Below are positions 45,740 through 55,572 of a stretch of 64,000 bases of DNA, piece by piece. Each line of letters starts with the position of its first letter. Position 1 is the stretch's first letter. Origin of the DNA: CBDBND01 sp965207985 (lineage in GTDB: Bacteria; Pseudomonadota; Alphaproteobacteria; Rhodospirillales; Rhodospirillaceae); contig CBDBND010000032.1 in assembly GCA_965207985.1 (NCBI GenBank), positions 1 to 64,000 on the forward strand, given 5' to 3'. A program made the translations under genes and the position numbers. Below the pieces are notes generated by a model. That model was not told where the DNA came from. It made no database searches and worked only from the letters and a program-made list of their open reading frames with translations.

Positions 45740-46570
45740 CTATTCGATGGGCGCTAGCAACTCGGGTGCCGTGACCAACTGGCGTATGCCATGCGATTTC
45801 ATCTCGTTGAACACGTTTCCTTGCTCTGCCCATCGGTGCAGAGAGTTGATGTCGAGCTTGGCACACTCTGGCCGCACGTTCCATGTTACTTTGGCTGGAG
45901 AACAAGAACGTTGATCGTATGACGGACCGGTCGTCGAGCCGCGAAATAACACAGGCTTGCCAGTCGTCGTCGGTATCGACTTGGCCTGATGCCGACCGTC
46001 GACAATGTTACCCCCATATGCCATTGCATTGAAATCAAGTGCATTTGGATCGTTGACAACGAGAAATGCCTGAGCTTCTACGCGCAACAGCGGGTCGCTG
46101 CAGCCTTCCGGAACGCACGCGTCAAGTCCCTCACCCGGCGTAGCTACGCAGGACGTGTGCACCCAATGTACTTCGATTGTATCGCCGGGCCGCACACCTT
46201 GGTAAGCGCCTTCTGCGGGCATAAGTTCATCTGGGCTTAGATTGGGCGTTTCGTTGCAGGCATACCCACCGTCATAGGCATCGCCAACAAAAATACTGAA
46301 CCCCGGACCTTTGTGCTCAGCATTGGTATGCGTGTGTATGTTGCAGAGGTTCATTTCACCAGCTGGTGGCGCTAAGGGGAATGCGTCCGTGTTCATGCCA
46401 GCCCTATTACTGATGTCCCGCGGGGACTGTGGTCCCATGTCGACGCAAAGCTCTGTGTCTACCCGTTGGGTAGAGGTATTAGCAGACGAGCCGGAATTAG
46501 CCGTATTCTCTCCATCGCAACCGATTAAGACCACTGCAAGCGCGATACTCAAACTGAAATAAAATCTCAT
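45740..46570 (-). CDS. delta-class carbonic anhydrase (lipoprotein)
   Basis: Interconverts CO2 and bicarbonate outside the cytoplasm. The 276-residue precursor has a lipobox (VVLIGC). The mature part carries GPQSPRDISN, LCNIHTHTNAEHKGPGFSIF (His residues that bind zinc), EVHWVHTSCVATPGEG, VVNDPNALDFNAMAYGG, TGKPVLFRGSTTGPSYDQ, CSPAKVTWNVRPECAKLDI and HGIRQLVT. I know these from bacterial delta-class enzymes. It appears intact, although its neighbours are debris. Family identification is from memory of the pattern. Confidence 0.85.
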   Translation of the reverse strand: MRFYFSLSIALAVVLIGCDGENTANSGSSANTSTQRVDTELCVDMGPQSPRDISNRAGMNTDAFPLAPPAGEMNLCNIHTHTNAEHKGPGFSIFVGDAYDGGYACNETPNLSPDELMPAEGAYQGVRPGDTIEVHWVHTSCVATPGEGLDACVPEGCSDPLLRVEAQAFLVVNDPNALDFNAMAYGGNIVDGRHQAKSIPTTTGKPVLFRGSTTGPSYDQRSCSPAKVTWNVRPECAKLDINSLHRWAEQGNVFNEMKSHGIRQLVTAPELLAPIE

Positions 46571-47491
46571 TCATGTGGCTCCTAATGCGGGCATCGTCAG
46601 ACGACCCTGACTAAACCTTCAAACCTTATAGTCAAGGATTGCCAGCTGGCAAGTTGACGACACACAATGGGGGCTTTGGCCCTAGCTGGCCGTGACGGTT
46701 TAGATGGCGTGAGTGTTTGACGTATTTCAGGACGTCGCGTGAGGTAACGGCCCGTCAAAAGGGGATCGTATCGGACTGAAGTGGTTCATCCGTGGAAAGT
46801 CTTGTCCCTTCCGAAAACCCCATCCAGAAGCTTCTGCTTCGGTCCAAGGGGCACTTTCAGACTAAATTGGCTTGAACCAGTAAGTAAGGTCAAGGCCGCG
46901 TGTCTGAATCAAGTTTAGTTCAGCGATTTGCCGCACCGAGTGTCAAGCGATCATAAATCCCTGATTCGGACAGCCATCTACGCGCAGAAGGTCGGTTAGG
47001 GCGCGCTTAGCCGACAGCAGTTAGAACATCACCATTAGGCCACCGAGCGTGATCGCTGTCGTGCCATCCTTGCAATTTCGACCTCCACAAACGAGCGATA
47101 AGTTGGGAACATTTGGAAATAGCTAGCACGCAAATAATCGCCAAGGCATTGTCAGGCTAACTTGGTGGGAACAGAAGAAATCCATAGTAGTCATAAGGAC
47201 TGTCCCAGAACAAGCTGCTGCTATTCGACTAGGCCGGCAGCTCGGGTGAGCAGTTGAAACAACTGAAGGGATTTTGCATCGCTGAACACTATGTGAGCTT
47301 AAATTTACTTTAGTAGCTGATTTAGTCTAACAACACCCATCCTTCATTAGACAAGGTCTCGCCGGTTTCCTATCCTTGCGTACGGGTCAGCGCCATCTCA
47401 AGGTGTGATCACCTCGGTAGATTGCACCATGAATACCGTCGGATAACGTAATTGGAAGGGACAGAGGGGACTGGTCACCGAACAGAGATAA
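46571..47491. other. gene-poor decayed stretch
   Basis: No complete gene. It holds two IS6-like ends: GGCACTTTCAGACTAA near 46849, and GGCATTGTCAGGCTAA at 47144. The remainder has stops in all frames at short intervals. Confidence 0.5.
47144..47275 (-). mobile_element. IS6-family 3' end, degraded
   Basis: Starts with the terminal GGCATTGTCAGGCTAA and continues with bases that align, with gaps, to the intact-looking end at 49873-49990 (AACAGAAGAAATCCAT, CAAGCTGCTG, GGCCGGCAGCTCG). The transposase frame is destroyed. Confidence 0.6.
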
Positions 47492-48088
47492 CCCCAAAAG
47501 GTAAATTTAACCCATACACGAATATACGACGGGCCGCTAATATCACCAGTTGAGTCGCTAGAACGCTATCTGGAGAAGGGCGGCACAACTATCGTCCAAG
47601 CCGCGTTCGAGCACTCTTTCTTCCTCCATCCAAATGAGGTTCGGCAAAAAACGCCCTTCTACCCGGATCGGGCTCGTCTCAGCCGCAAGCACTATCCGAA
47701 ACTTGACAGGGGCGACTCAGCCCTGTGGGAGGGACGCGAAGTCAAGCTGGGTGACAATAACGCAGTTCAGAGGGCCTGGGCAGGCTATTCCGGACGGCCC
47801 ATCGAACGCGCTTCCGGCTATAGCGTTCGCCACGTCTGGGGGCATCCGTGGGATCCAGACGCGTTCACGGCGGGTTGGAATCTTTGTTACATGCCCTTCT
47901 GGGCGGGTATGCTGACGGAACAGCAGCACCCCCACCGCGAGCTGGAAATTGCGATACGCCAAGCGGCATGGAACCTTTACTTCCGGGACGACCCTGTGTG
48001 TGATCCGCCGAATTATGTCGTCAACCCCGGCATGAATCTGGACTCAGTCCTTCGTGGACAGCCCGTATTGATATTGTCTGGGGCATAG
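47492..48088 (+). pseudogene. conserved-looking protein lacking a start codon
   Basis: An open frame of about 198 codons from 47492 to the TAG at 48086-48088 has no ATG, GTG or TTG until 47891. It nonetheless reads like a real protein: SLERYLEKGGTTIVQAAFEH, TPFYPDRARLSRKHYPKL, RHVWGHPWDPDAFTAGWNLC, YMPFWAGMLTEQQHPHRELE and VNPGMNLDSVLRGQPVLI. I do not recognise the family. The 5' end must be lost or frameshifted. Confidence 0.6.
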
Positions 48089-48334
48089 CCCTAGCCAACC
48101 GACCCGTGTTGTCGTCCGAGGCCTCGTGTGACGACATGGATGCATTTATGCCCGAGAATAGCAAAGGTTCTCAGCGGCGGTACTAGTGGGACCTGCTGAA
48201 AGAGGCACGGTAGTTACAAAGCAACTGTCAAGAACATGCTTCCAAGCATCCAGGGAGAAACAGAGTTGACCGCCAAAAAAAGCTAGATTTGTGATGGGAC
48301 GGGGTCGGAGTTGAAATAAGAGAGCCATCAGGCA
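48089..48334. other. short non-coding stretch between remnants
   Basis: No gene or repeat recognised. Confidence 0.3.
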
Positions 48335-48530
48335 TTAGCGCAAGAGAGTCCTTAGCCACCTGGGGATTAGGCGGAGATTGTAGCCGACGTCGCTCAAGAC
48401 GGCGTTAGTGTGGTCGCCGAAGCGATGATCCGTTTTGAGGTTTCCAATGAGCCCGGGAAACGCACCGCACGCCGTGACGGCGGTTTTACATGAGATGGCT
48501 GCCGGAGACAACCGATACGGAGTGCAGCGA
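48335..48530 (-). pseudogene. IS5-family transposase, C-terminal fragment
   Basis: The minus-strand frame ends LIGNLKTDHRFGDHTNAVLS then VGYNLRLIPRWLRTLLR and stop, which is the C-terminal Glu region and tail of an IS5-type transposase. Upstream the frame is not similar to transposase. Confidence 0.75.
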
Positions 48531-48560
48531 CGGCACGGCAGCCAATGATGGCGAAACGCC

Positions 48561-48707
48561 CAGCTCCACATCGCAAACCCGCGACCGTTCCGATGGACCA
48601 AGTCCGCCGCCGACATCCTGGCCACCATCAAGCGCTTCTGTCTGCGGACGCTAGAAACCGCCGAACGCCAGAAGAAAATCATCAAAACTTCAGAATCGGG
48701 ACACTAG
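48561..48707 (+). pseudogene. IS630-family transposase, C-terminal fragment
   Basis: The plus-strand frame reads ANPRPFRWTKSAADILATIK then RFCLRTLETAERQK and ends SESGH. This is the typical end of IS630 transposases (PFxWTKSADxIL). Confidence 0.8.
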
Positions 48708-48754
48708 CTATGGGCGAAGTTTTCGAAAGGCACGGTTAAACGGAAAGGGCAGGT

Positions 48755-49123
48755 TTACTTATTCCAAGTCAAGGCAACCAATTCTGGATCTTCCATCGCC
48801 CGCCTCTCGGAAGATAGGAAGTCGTAATAGCCGCAACGTCCACCCGGGTAGTCGCGGCATATTTTCGGACGTGCCTCATAAACTGTGCAATGGCGCTCCT
48901 CGGTATCGAAGAACTGGCAGACCCTACCAAAATACTCATCTTTTTTTCGGCGCATCACATAGGGCGTCCGCGCTTGGGAATGCGATTTCGTAAACTTCTT
49001 GCTGGCCATTTTGAAACTCAAACCAAAATATTTGGCCAAGCGTTCAACATCACGTTTCGTTAGTTCTATAAGAGGATAAGAACAACAATAGCCCGGACAC
49101 TTTGCACAATTATACACGAGCAT
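48755..49123 (-). CDS. YkgJ-type cysteine cluster protein
   Basis: A 122-residue protein with an N-terminal CAKCPGYCCSYP and a C-terminal YEARPKICRDYPGGRCGYYDF. These eight-cysteine features mark the YkgJ family, predicted to bind zinc or an iron-sulfur cluster. Also seen is RVCQFFDTEERHCTVY. Length and motifs are complete, so the gene seems intact. An IS6 end lies 20-odd bases upstream of the start and may have replaced its promoter. Role unknown. Confidence 0.88.
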   Translation of the reverse strand: MLVYNCAKCPGYCCSYPLIELTKRDVERLAKYFGLSFKMASKKFTKSHSQARTPYVMRRKKDEYFGRVCQFFDTEERHCTVYEARPKICRDYPGGRCGYYDFLSSERRAMEDPELVALTWNK

Positions 49124-49146
49124 TGACTCCTAGTTTGGATACAGCC

Positions 49147-49425
49147 TACAGGGCATTGTCAGATTAATCAGTCAAGAGCATAAGAAGCCTTAGCAGATAA
49201 TTTTCAGGCGGCAAGTTGATAACAATCGGCCAAAATGGCGGAACGGGCTTGTTTGAAGATATCGTGGCGGTTGAGATGGCGTTGATGGTTTAAGTGGTTT
49301 TGGATGAAGGCGAATTTCTGCAGGATCTGGATGTCTCTAAACCGAGTTATGGCCCCTTCTGTTCTTCGAAAGGACTGATATGAGTTCTTTCGCCCGGTTG
49401 CAAATTGACGGCCCTGGTCCTGTGC
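49147..49425 (-). mobile_element. IS6-family transposase 3' remnant
   Basis: It begins at the terminal GGCATTGTCAGATTAA. The minus-strand frame reads SYQSFRRTEGAITRFRDIQ, LQKFAFIQNHLNHQRHLNRH and DIFKQARSAILADCYQLAA, the C-terminal part of an IS6-family transposase. The catalytic core is missing. Confidence 0.85.
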
Positions 49426-49473
49426 CCTGATGGGATCGGTGCTCGCGCGCTTGGCTTCGAGCGCCGCCGTCGG

Positions 49474-49872
49474 TCAGGTTCCAGCCCGCGTCCTCGAGCA
49501 GATTGTCGATCCTGACGCGCGCGAAGGCTTCCGTCGTGCCGCTAATGCCGCCGTCCAGGGATCGACGACTTCGACCCCGATGTCCTCGAAGTCCTGGACG
49601 TTGCGCGTCGCCACCGCCATACCGCGGGAAAGGGCGATCGCCGCGATCTGGCGGTCCGCCGGTGCGAAGGGGCGACCGGCGGAACGACGCGCGGCCGCGA
49701 TGTCCGCATATTCCCGCGCCGCCTCGCTGTCGAACGGGAGAATCCGGTCCACGAAATCTTCTCGCAGGATTGCCTCGACGGCAGAGGCAAGCGCGGTCTG
49801 CCGGCGACCGGCCGGCAGGATGGCAACGCCGTAACGAAGCTCTGCCTCGCCGATTGCCGAGAAATACGGCAT
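49474..49872 (-). pseudogene. VapC-type PIN-domain toxin, N-terminus lost
   Basis: The frame from PYFSAIGEAELRYGVAILP through DFVDRILPFDSEAAREYADI, FAPADRQIAAIALSRGMAVA and ATRNVQDFEDIGVEVVDPW is the C-terminal three quarters of a PIN ribonuclease. The Glu (in GEAELRYG) and two late Asp residues of the active site remain, but the first strand with its Asp is lost where the IS6 end begins at 49873. No antitoxin is left. The C-terminus runs into unrelated residues. Confidence 0.85.
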
Positions 49873-50165
49873 TGTCAGACTAACTGGGCCGGAGCAGAAG
49901 AAGCCATAATACAGGATCTTTAGGCAGCAAGTTGCTGCCACTCGACGAGGGCAGCGGCTCGAGCTTGTTTGAAAATATCGCGACGGTTGAGATGACGTTG
50001 GTGGTTGAAGTGGTTGTAGATCGAGGCATGGACGGAAGCGAATTTCTGCAGGGTCTTGATGTCTCTGAACCGCGCCATCGCCCCTTCTCGTCGTCGGAAG
50101 GGCTGATGGGAGGTTTCGGCTCGATTGTTGAGCCAACGCTTGACCACTTTGGATTCTCATGCACA
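49873..50165 (-). mobile_element. IS6-family transposase 3' remnant
   Basis: The terminal GGCATTGTCAGACTAACT lies at the left (inside the PIN gene). The minus-strand frame reads VVKRWLNNRAETSHQPFRRR, MARFRDIKTLQKFASVHASI and YNHFNHQRHLNRRDIFKQAR, the standard IS6 C-terminus (WxNNRAExSHQPxRRRE). Its 5' side is cut near 50165. Confidence 0.92.
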
Positions 50166-50224
50166 AACCTCAACCACCTATACCGGATGCAAGTTATCAT
50201 TGAGCTTACTCGACGCGCAGTGAG

Positions 50225-50679
50225 CTACTCCCTGATTATTGGACAGGTTCTGGTTTGATTTAAGCTACTTTCTGGGCCTGCTGATCGGTTTGGTTTTGCT
50301 CGATTGCCGTCCAATAGACCACGGCGGGCGGCCTGCCGCCAAGGGCGGAATGAGGACGCCTCTCATTGTAGAACGTGATCCATTTGCGGATACCCGCCCT
50401 GGCCTGTGAGCCGTTTTCCCAGGCGTGCAGATAGACGCACTCGTATTTGAGCGTGCGCCAAAGCCGCTCGACGAAGATGTTGTCGAGGAACCGCCCCTTG
50501 CCGTCCATCGAGATGCGCACGCCCGTCCGCCGAAGCCGGTCGGTCCAAGCAAACGAGGTGAACTGCGAGCCCTGGTCGGTGTTCATGATCTCTGGCGCAC
50601 CGAACGTGTGGGTCGCCTTGTTTAACGCCTCGACGCAGAAGTCAGCCTCCAGCGTGTTCGAGATGCGCCAAGCCAGCAC
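50225..50679 (-). mobile_element. IS3-family orfB C-terminal remnant
   Basis: The frame has MLAWRISNTLEADFCVEALN, MNTDQGSQFTSFAWTDRL (second Asp of DDE), FVERLWRTLKYECVYLHA (Glu) and WITFYNERRPHSALGG. An IS end-like TGATTATTGGACAGGTTC lies at 50232. It is a different IS3 lineage from the element at 14705. The 5' half of orfB and all of orfA are missing. It is joined to an IS110 fragment at about 50680. Confidence 0.9.
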
Positions 50680-51221
50680 CGTGGCCGAGTTCGGCGTCGT
50701 CGCACCACAGGGGCCAGCTCATCTTGGCCGACTGGCATCGGCACTCGATGATCCGGACTCGGATCTGCCGGATCCGGTTCCTGCGCCGGCCGCTGCCTGA
50801 TCGGGTTGCGGTCACGCCGGGAACCGTCGGGGATGTGAGAAGGTCGGAGGACGGGTAAGGGCAAACGGTCAACGAGACGGGATGGGGAAAACCAGCACAA
50901 TGCAAGGGCGCTTTGAAGCCCGTAGATCCGATTTGGACCCGATCCGCGTATTTCCATACAGGCCAGCGGCGACTGAAGGCCGCACCAAAAGGCCGGATAG
51001 ACGACAGCACCTGACCACATGCACCGAGCCGTTCCAAAAATCTCTTGCATCACCGGGGGCGTCCATAGACGCATTGTCCTGGCCGGACTGCGCAGCGAGG
51101 ATCCGATTGCCGAGCTCTTACGCATTCGTCTGCACCTTCCTAGTGTGGGCAGACTCTACATCAAAATGAGGGTGCTTCCGGGGAGCAGGTCACCCGGTAT
51201 CCCGCAAAGGGAGAAGCCTAA
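50680..51221 (+). mobile_element. IS110-family internal fragment and 3' non-coding end
   Basis: A short frame reads VAEFGVVAPQGPAHLGRLAS and ALDDPDSDLPDPV, an internal piece of an IS110 transposase (the NxLRxHLxEFGxVxPxG-type segment). It is joined to about 400 non-coding bases with GGGCAAACGGTCAACGAGAC, AGGCCAGCGGCGACTGAAGG and GCGTCCATAGACGCATTG, related to 45300-45545. The catalytic parts are deleted. Confidence 0.6.
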
Positions 51222-52059
51222 GGGCATTTTTTCTGAGTGCCAGATCCGTATATAAAAACGAAACTATTTGAATAATTATCTTGGGTCGTGCCTAGCAGAG
51301 CATAGCCGATGACGGCATAAAGCTCTGTATGGTAATGAAAAACCGATACTCGAAAAGTTCCAAACTTTCTGAAGCTCAGATTCGCCTTGTCGTGAAGTGC
51401 TTTGCCGCTGATCTCACGGCGCTGCAAACGGCCGCGATTTGCGGCGTAAATCGCAACACTGTGAACCGGATCTACCGCGGCCTAAGGGAGCGGATCCTCG
51501 CGGCTTGCGAAGCACAGCGCCCGTTCTTCGGCGTGGTCGAGGTCGATGAGAGCTTCTTCGGTGCCAGACGCATCAAAGGCAAGCGCGGACGCGGAGCCTA
51601 TGGCAAGACAGTCGTCTTCGGGATCTTCGAACGCGAAGGGCAGGTCTACACCGAGATCGTCCCGGACTGCTCAAAGTCAACGCTACAGGGGATTATTCGG
51701 GGCAGGGTCGATCCAAGCACCGTCGTCAACTCCGATGGATGGCGCGGCTACAACGGCCTCGTCGATCTCGGCTATGGTCACTTCCGGGTCGACCATTCCT
51801 GCGATGAGTTCGCCCGCGGCCCGGTTCACATCAATGGCATCGAGGGCTTCTGGGGCATGGCCAAGGTGCGGCTCGTAAAGTTCATGGGTGTGCCCAGACA
51901 CACATTCCACCTCCACCTCAAGGAAACTGAGTGGCGCTTCAACCATCGGGCTTCCAACAAGGTCAGGCTTCTGCTACGTCAACCGCGAGAAAAACCGATC
52001 TGCTAGGCAAGACCCATTATCTTTTTATTTCAATTGCTTGTATCCTAATACAAGCGCCC
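51222..52059 (+). mobile_element. IS1595-family insertion sequence
   Basis: About 838 bases with one transposase gene. The right end GCTTGTATCCTAATACAAGC followed by GCCC is a typical IS1595 terminus (inverted GGGC...). The left end starts GGGCATTTTTTCTG and matches it poorly beyond GGGC. No 8-base target duplication is visible, because both flanks are other IS fragments. Confidence 0.75.
51329..52006 (+). CDS. IS1595-family transposase
   Basis: A 225-residue DDE transposase. An N-terminal helix-turn-helix (LTALQTAAICGVNRNTVNRI) is followed by FFGVVEVDESFFGARRIKGK (first catalytic Asp), STVVNSDGWRGYNGLVDLGY (second Asp) and INGIEGFWGMAKVRLVKFMG (Asn/Glu region). It ends with EWRFNHR. The frame is complete. 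Confidence 0.93.
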   Translation: MVMKNRYSKSSKLSEAQIRLVVKCFAADLTALQTAAICGVNRNTVNRIYRGLRERILAACEAQRPFFGVVEVDESFFGARRIKGKRGRGAYGKTVVFGIFEREGQVYTEIVPDCSKSTLQGIIRGRVDPSTVVNSDGWRGYNGLVDLGYGHFRVDHSCDEFARGPVHINGIEGFWGMAKVRLVKFMGVPRHTFHLHLKETEWRFNHRASNKVRLLLRQPREKPIC

Positions 52060-52110
52060 TTTTACTCCGCGATGGTCAGATTATCCGAGCGATTCCACTG
52101 ACCATTTTGT
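52060..52110 (-). mobile_element. IS21-family terminal fragment
   Basis: TTACTCCGCGATGGTCAGATTATCCGAGCGATTCC (as 35 bases at 52061-52095) is nearly the same as 55489-55523 beside the istA remnant. It is the left end of an IS21-type element, cut directly by the IS1595 end. Confidence 0.65.
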
Positions 52111-52272
52111 CTCCGGGATTTACATAATATCCGTATTGATAAAAACAGTTTGCTTCTCGGTTGCGCAATAGCTATTTGATTTACCTGATAAGAAGCACCG
52201 GTGAACCATGTGCTCATAGCTCGGCTGAATGGAGTGTCGGCTACCAAAAATCACCACGTTGGGAGGACTCCA

Positions 52273-54457
52273 ATGAAAACTAAATTGGCTTTGCATATAG
52301 CAATCGGAACTCTTGCTGTTGGTCTTCCTGCATCCAGCGGAGTTGCCTAAGATATATCCTTGGAAGAAATCGTGGTGACTGCACAAAGGCGCGCGGAATC
52401 ACTTCAAACTGTGCCCATTCCCGTGTCCGCCCTGAGTCAAGCTCAGTTGGAGAACCGGCAGTATTCGGAAGGCCAAGACTTGGAACGCTATGTGCCAAGT
52501 TTGAAAATGACACACAACATCACACAGCCAACAAATCTTTCGCCATCTCTCAGAGGGTCGCTTCAACAAGATGCGTCCCTGGTGGTCGCTGAATCTCCGT
52601 TTGGGATTTATGTCGACGGCGTCTATGTGGGACGACTAAACGGCAACAACACACGGTTGGCCGACGTTGAGCGCATTGAGGTCCTGAGAGGACCTCAGGG
52701 AACGCTGTATGGCCGGAACACGTTGGCCGGCGCCATCAAATTCATCAGCCGGGAACCCGGCGAGGAAACGTGGCTCAACGCCTCTGTTGGTTATGGCAAC
52801 CACGATCAGTACGAAGCGTCGGTCAGCGCCGGCAGCCCCCTCAGTGATACCTTTGCTGGCTCACTTTCCCTTCAAGTTAACGGCCGCGACGGGTTTGGCA
52901 CCAACCTCGCAACAGGGGAGAACGTGGGTGATGAAGAAAACTGGGCCGGCAGAGTTAAGTTGCGGTATATCGGCGGAGAGAATTTCGACGCCACAATTAA
53001 CGTGTCTTATGCTGACAGCAGCAATGATGCCGCCATCCTGGTCAATGGCACGACGCCCAACGTTCCCGCGAGCCAGCAATACAGCACCAGCGATATCGTT
53101 CCTACGTTTGGCGGTATCTACGACACCTTTTATCCTAATATGGATTACGGCTTCCCCGGAACTCGCAACGAACCCAGTGCTGGCACGGAGCAGCTTATAG
53201 CGTCTCTGACAATGTCATACGACTTCGGTAATGCAGTTCTTACGTCAGTCACAGGATACGTGGATACGAACGACTTTTTTAGTACGGACCTCTCCGGTGC
53301 CGGACGGATCATTGCAGGGTTCGACATTGGCGCGGAGCAATGGACGCAAGAAATACAGCTTCAGGGCGCGGCCTTCGATGACAAGTTGAACTACATCGTC
53401 GGCGGGTTCTTCCTGGCTGAAGATGCGACACAGGACATGGACTGGTTTTTCTTTGGTCCAACATCCCAAAACACCATTGATACCGGTACGGACTCCTATT
53501 CGGTGTTTGCTCAGGCAGACCTGCGCCGTGACCGATCAACTGACAGTAACGGCAGGCGTTCGGTGGACGCGTGACGAAAAGGACTGGGTTTTCGACTTTT
53601 TCCCCGTTTTCGCTCCATTACCGACCGAAAACATTGTCGACGATCTAGCATTTGATGCCTGGACGCCCAAGTTAGGCATCGACTATCAAGTTGAGCCCAC
53701 GGGCGCGATTGACAGTTTGCTACTCTACACGTCGGCGGCGAGAGGCTTTAAATCGGGTGGATTCAACGGCATCAACATCTTCGATACCAGTGTGGCGCAG
53801 TCCAACTACGGACCCGAAAAGAACTGGACCTATGAGATCGGCTTCAAAACAGAGATGTTCGACAACCGTTTCCGTTTGAACGCCAACTATTTCCACAATC
53901 GCATAGACGATCTCACTCTCAATGCGACGGTCGAGGTCAATGATAATCTGACCTTCCCAGTGCAGAACGCGGGTGATGCCACCATTCAGGGGGTGGAAGT
54001 AGAAGCGTCAGCGCTGCTTTTCGAAGGATTCAGTGCTTTTGCCATTGCGACTTTTCTGGACGGCAAGTTTCGCAATCTGAATCCGACGACAGCGCCTGCG
54101 ACGGCACTGGCGAGCTTTGGTGTGGTCGCACAGACACCACAAACCGCGGACTATGCCGTCACGCTTGGGTTTGACTATAACTACGACTTTGAAATCGGCG
54201 GTGCGCTTGCGGTACTTGGTTTGGATTATTACCATACCGACGACTACATTATCGCAGCGACAAACGACTTCAGAATTGATTCTTACAGTCGTCTGAATGG
54301 CTATGCTGCCCTGGCGTTCGATGAACGTTGGGAAGCGAGGCTCACGGTCCAGAACATTGAGGACGATCGCAGTTTTATTACTGGATCTCGTGGGCTTGGT
54401 GGGTTCATCGCCCAGCCGCCGCGCACCTACAAGTTCATGCTCAAGTACACAATGTGA
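52273..54457 (+). pseudogene. TonB-dependent outer-membrane receptor, stop plus frameshift
   Basis: A 728-residue-class receptor for uptake of an unknown ligand. The ATG at 52273 opens a signal peptide (LALHIAIGTLAVGLPASSGV). It is then cut by TAA at 52348-52350, where Q is expected (VA-Q-D) before the TonB box region LEEIVVTAQRR. The plug follows (SLRGSLQQDASLVV, ERIEVLRGPQGTLYGRN, GAIKFISREPG). Near 53532 one extra C (CGCCGTG) shifts the frame. On removing it DLRVTDQLTVTAGVRWTRD continues through the beta-barrel to the end TYKFMLKYTM. Both lesions are single-base, so the gene is either newly dead or mis-sequenced. The start of the frame at 52360 has no ribosome site. Confidence 0.92.
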
Positions 54458-54775
54458 GTTCGACTGCTCCCCTGTTCTGAGGGCGGTTGATCTTTTGAAC
54501 AGGAGAGTAGCGCGCGACACATTGAAGAGGGCGTAGCAGTGGTAGCCGTTTGATAAGGCTGGGCTGAAAAACCTGTTACATACTATAGACGTTGAAGCGT
54601 AGTGCGGGGGGGCAAACCGCCTGCGCAAGCAGATCAAGCGTGCTCTACCTATTGACACATGCAGCTAAAGAAAAGCCTAATCCTATACCGTTGAGTTCGC
54701 GGACACCCATCCGTTGATTCTTTCGTTTCGCGAGGTGGGCTCTCGGCCGAGTTTTTCAGCAGCCTGCTAACTGAA
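54458..54775. other. gap with an IS5-type end
   Basis: No gene. GAGTTTTTCAGCAGCCTGCTAA at 54752-54773 is the same terminal sequence as at 60096-60117, the end of an IS5-family element. Here no transposase is attached. Confidence 0.5.
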
Positions 54776-55095
54776 TCACCTTTCTTGGAGCCCCCTAGCG
54801 GACTCAATCCCGCTCAGAAACTTTTCTATGACTCCCTGTGTAATGATTCTCTGATCATCCGTGCCGTCGAACTCTGGCCCGAAGGAAAACGGAATTGAAG
54901 CATACTCTTTGATCTTTACAAAAGTTCTCTCGTCAGAGACCGCGACAAGATGAACAAGGATTGAATGTAATACAGCAATCTTAATCGTCAGAAAGTGACA
55001 CATCTCACTAAGGTCAGCATTGGTGGCACTTCTTCTGTCATCGTTAGGTTCTTTCATTAGTTGTTCTGGGCCAGAAGCCGAGAGGTTTGGTCGTT
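54776..55095 (-). pseudogene. C-terminal fragment of an unknown protein
   Basis: The frame reads EMCHFLTIKIAVLHSILVHL, VAVSDERTFVKIKEYASIPF and SFGPEFDGTDDQRIITQGVI then EKFLSGIESARGLQER. It has protein-like composition but no family I recognise. Its 5' side is cut by the IS21 remnant. Confidence 0.45.
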
Positions 55096-55550
55096 CGTCA
55101 AGATACTTGCAGACATTTGAAGATGCTGACGTACGTAATCCGTGACGATCGTGATCCCACCGGTGAAGCCGTGCTCGTCCCGCAGACGCTCGAAGATCCG
55201 ATTCGCGGTGTGCCGTTGCTTCTTCAGATGTCTTCGAGGATCTGCTTGATGATCGGAATGACCAGCTCAAGCTTGGGCCGCACTGGAGGGCCCGTCCGGC
55301 GGTATCCCAGCAGAAACGCTTGCGCCAGCATCCTCGCTACGGTCTTGCGGTCCATCCCAAACCGGCGCGCCGCCGCGCTCTTACTCATCCTTTCAACATG
55401 GCACGCACGCCGCACCCGGGTGTATAAATCCACAGAATACATCTCCCGTCCTCAGCCCGGTCGCCTCGGGCCTAAGATGCGGACTCTTACTCCGCGATTG
55501 TCAGATTATCCGACCGATTCCGTGGTCCAGTTTCTCTCGGGGATTTAAAG
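55096..55550 (-). mobile_element. IS21-family istA 5' fragment with IS end
   Basis: The minus-strand frame from 55442 reads MYSVDLYTRVRRACHVERMS then KSAAARRFGMDRKTVARML and GYRRTGPPVRPKLELVIPI, the N-terminal region of IstA. After ILED a small deletion shifts the frame, and QRHTANRIFERLRDEHGFTG continues to 55100. The terminal sequence (GGAATCGGTCGGATAATCTG in the minus direction) lies at 55505-55530. istB is absent. Confidence 0.88.
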
Positions 55551-55572
55551 CGGATGCTTTGTCGTTTTCAGT

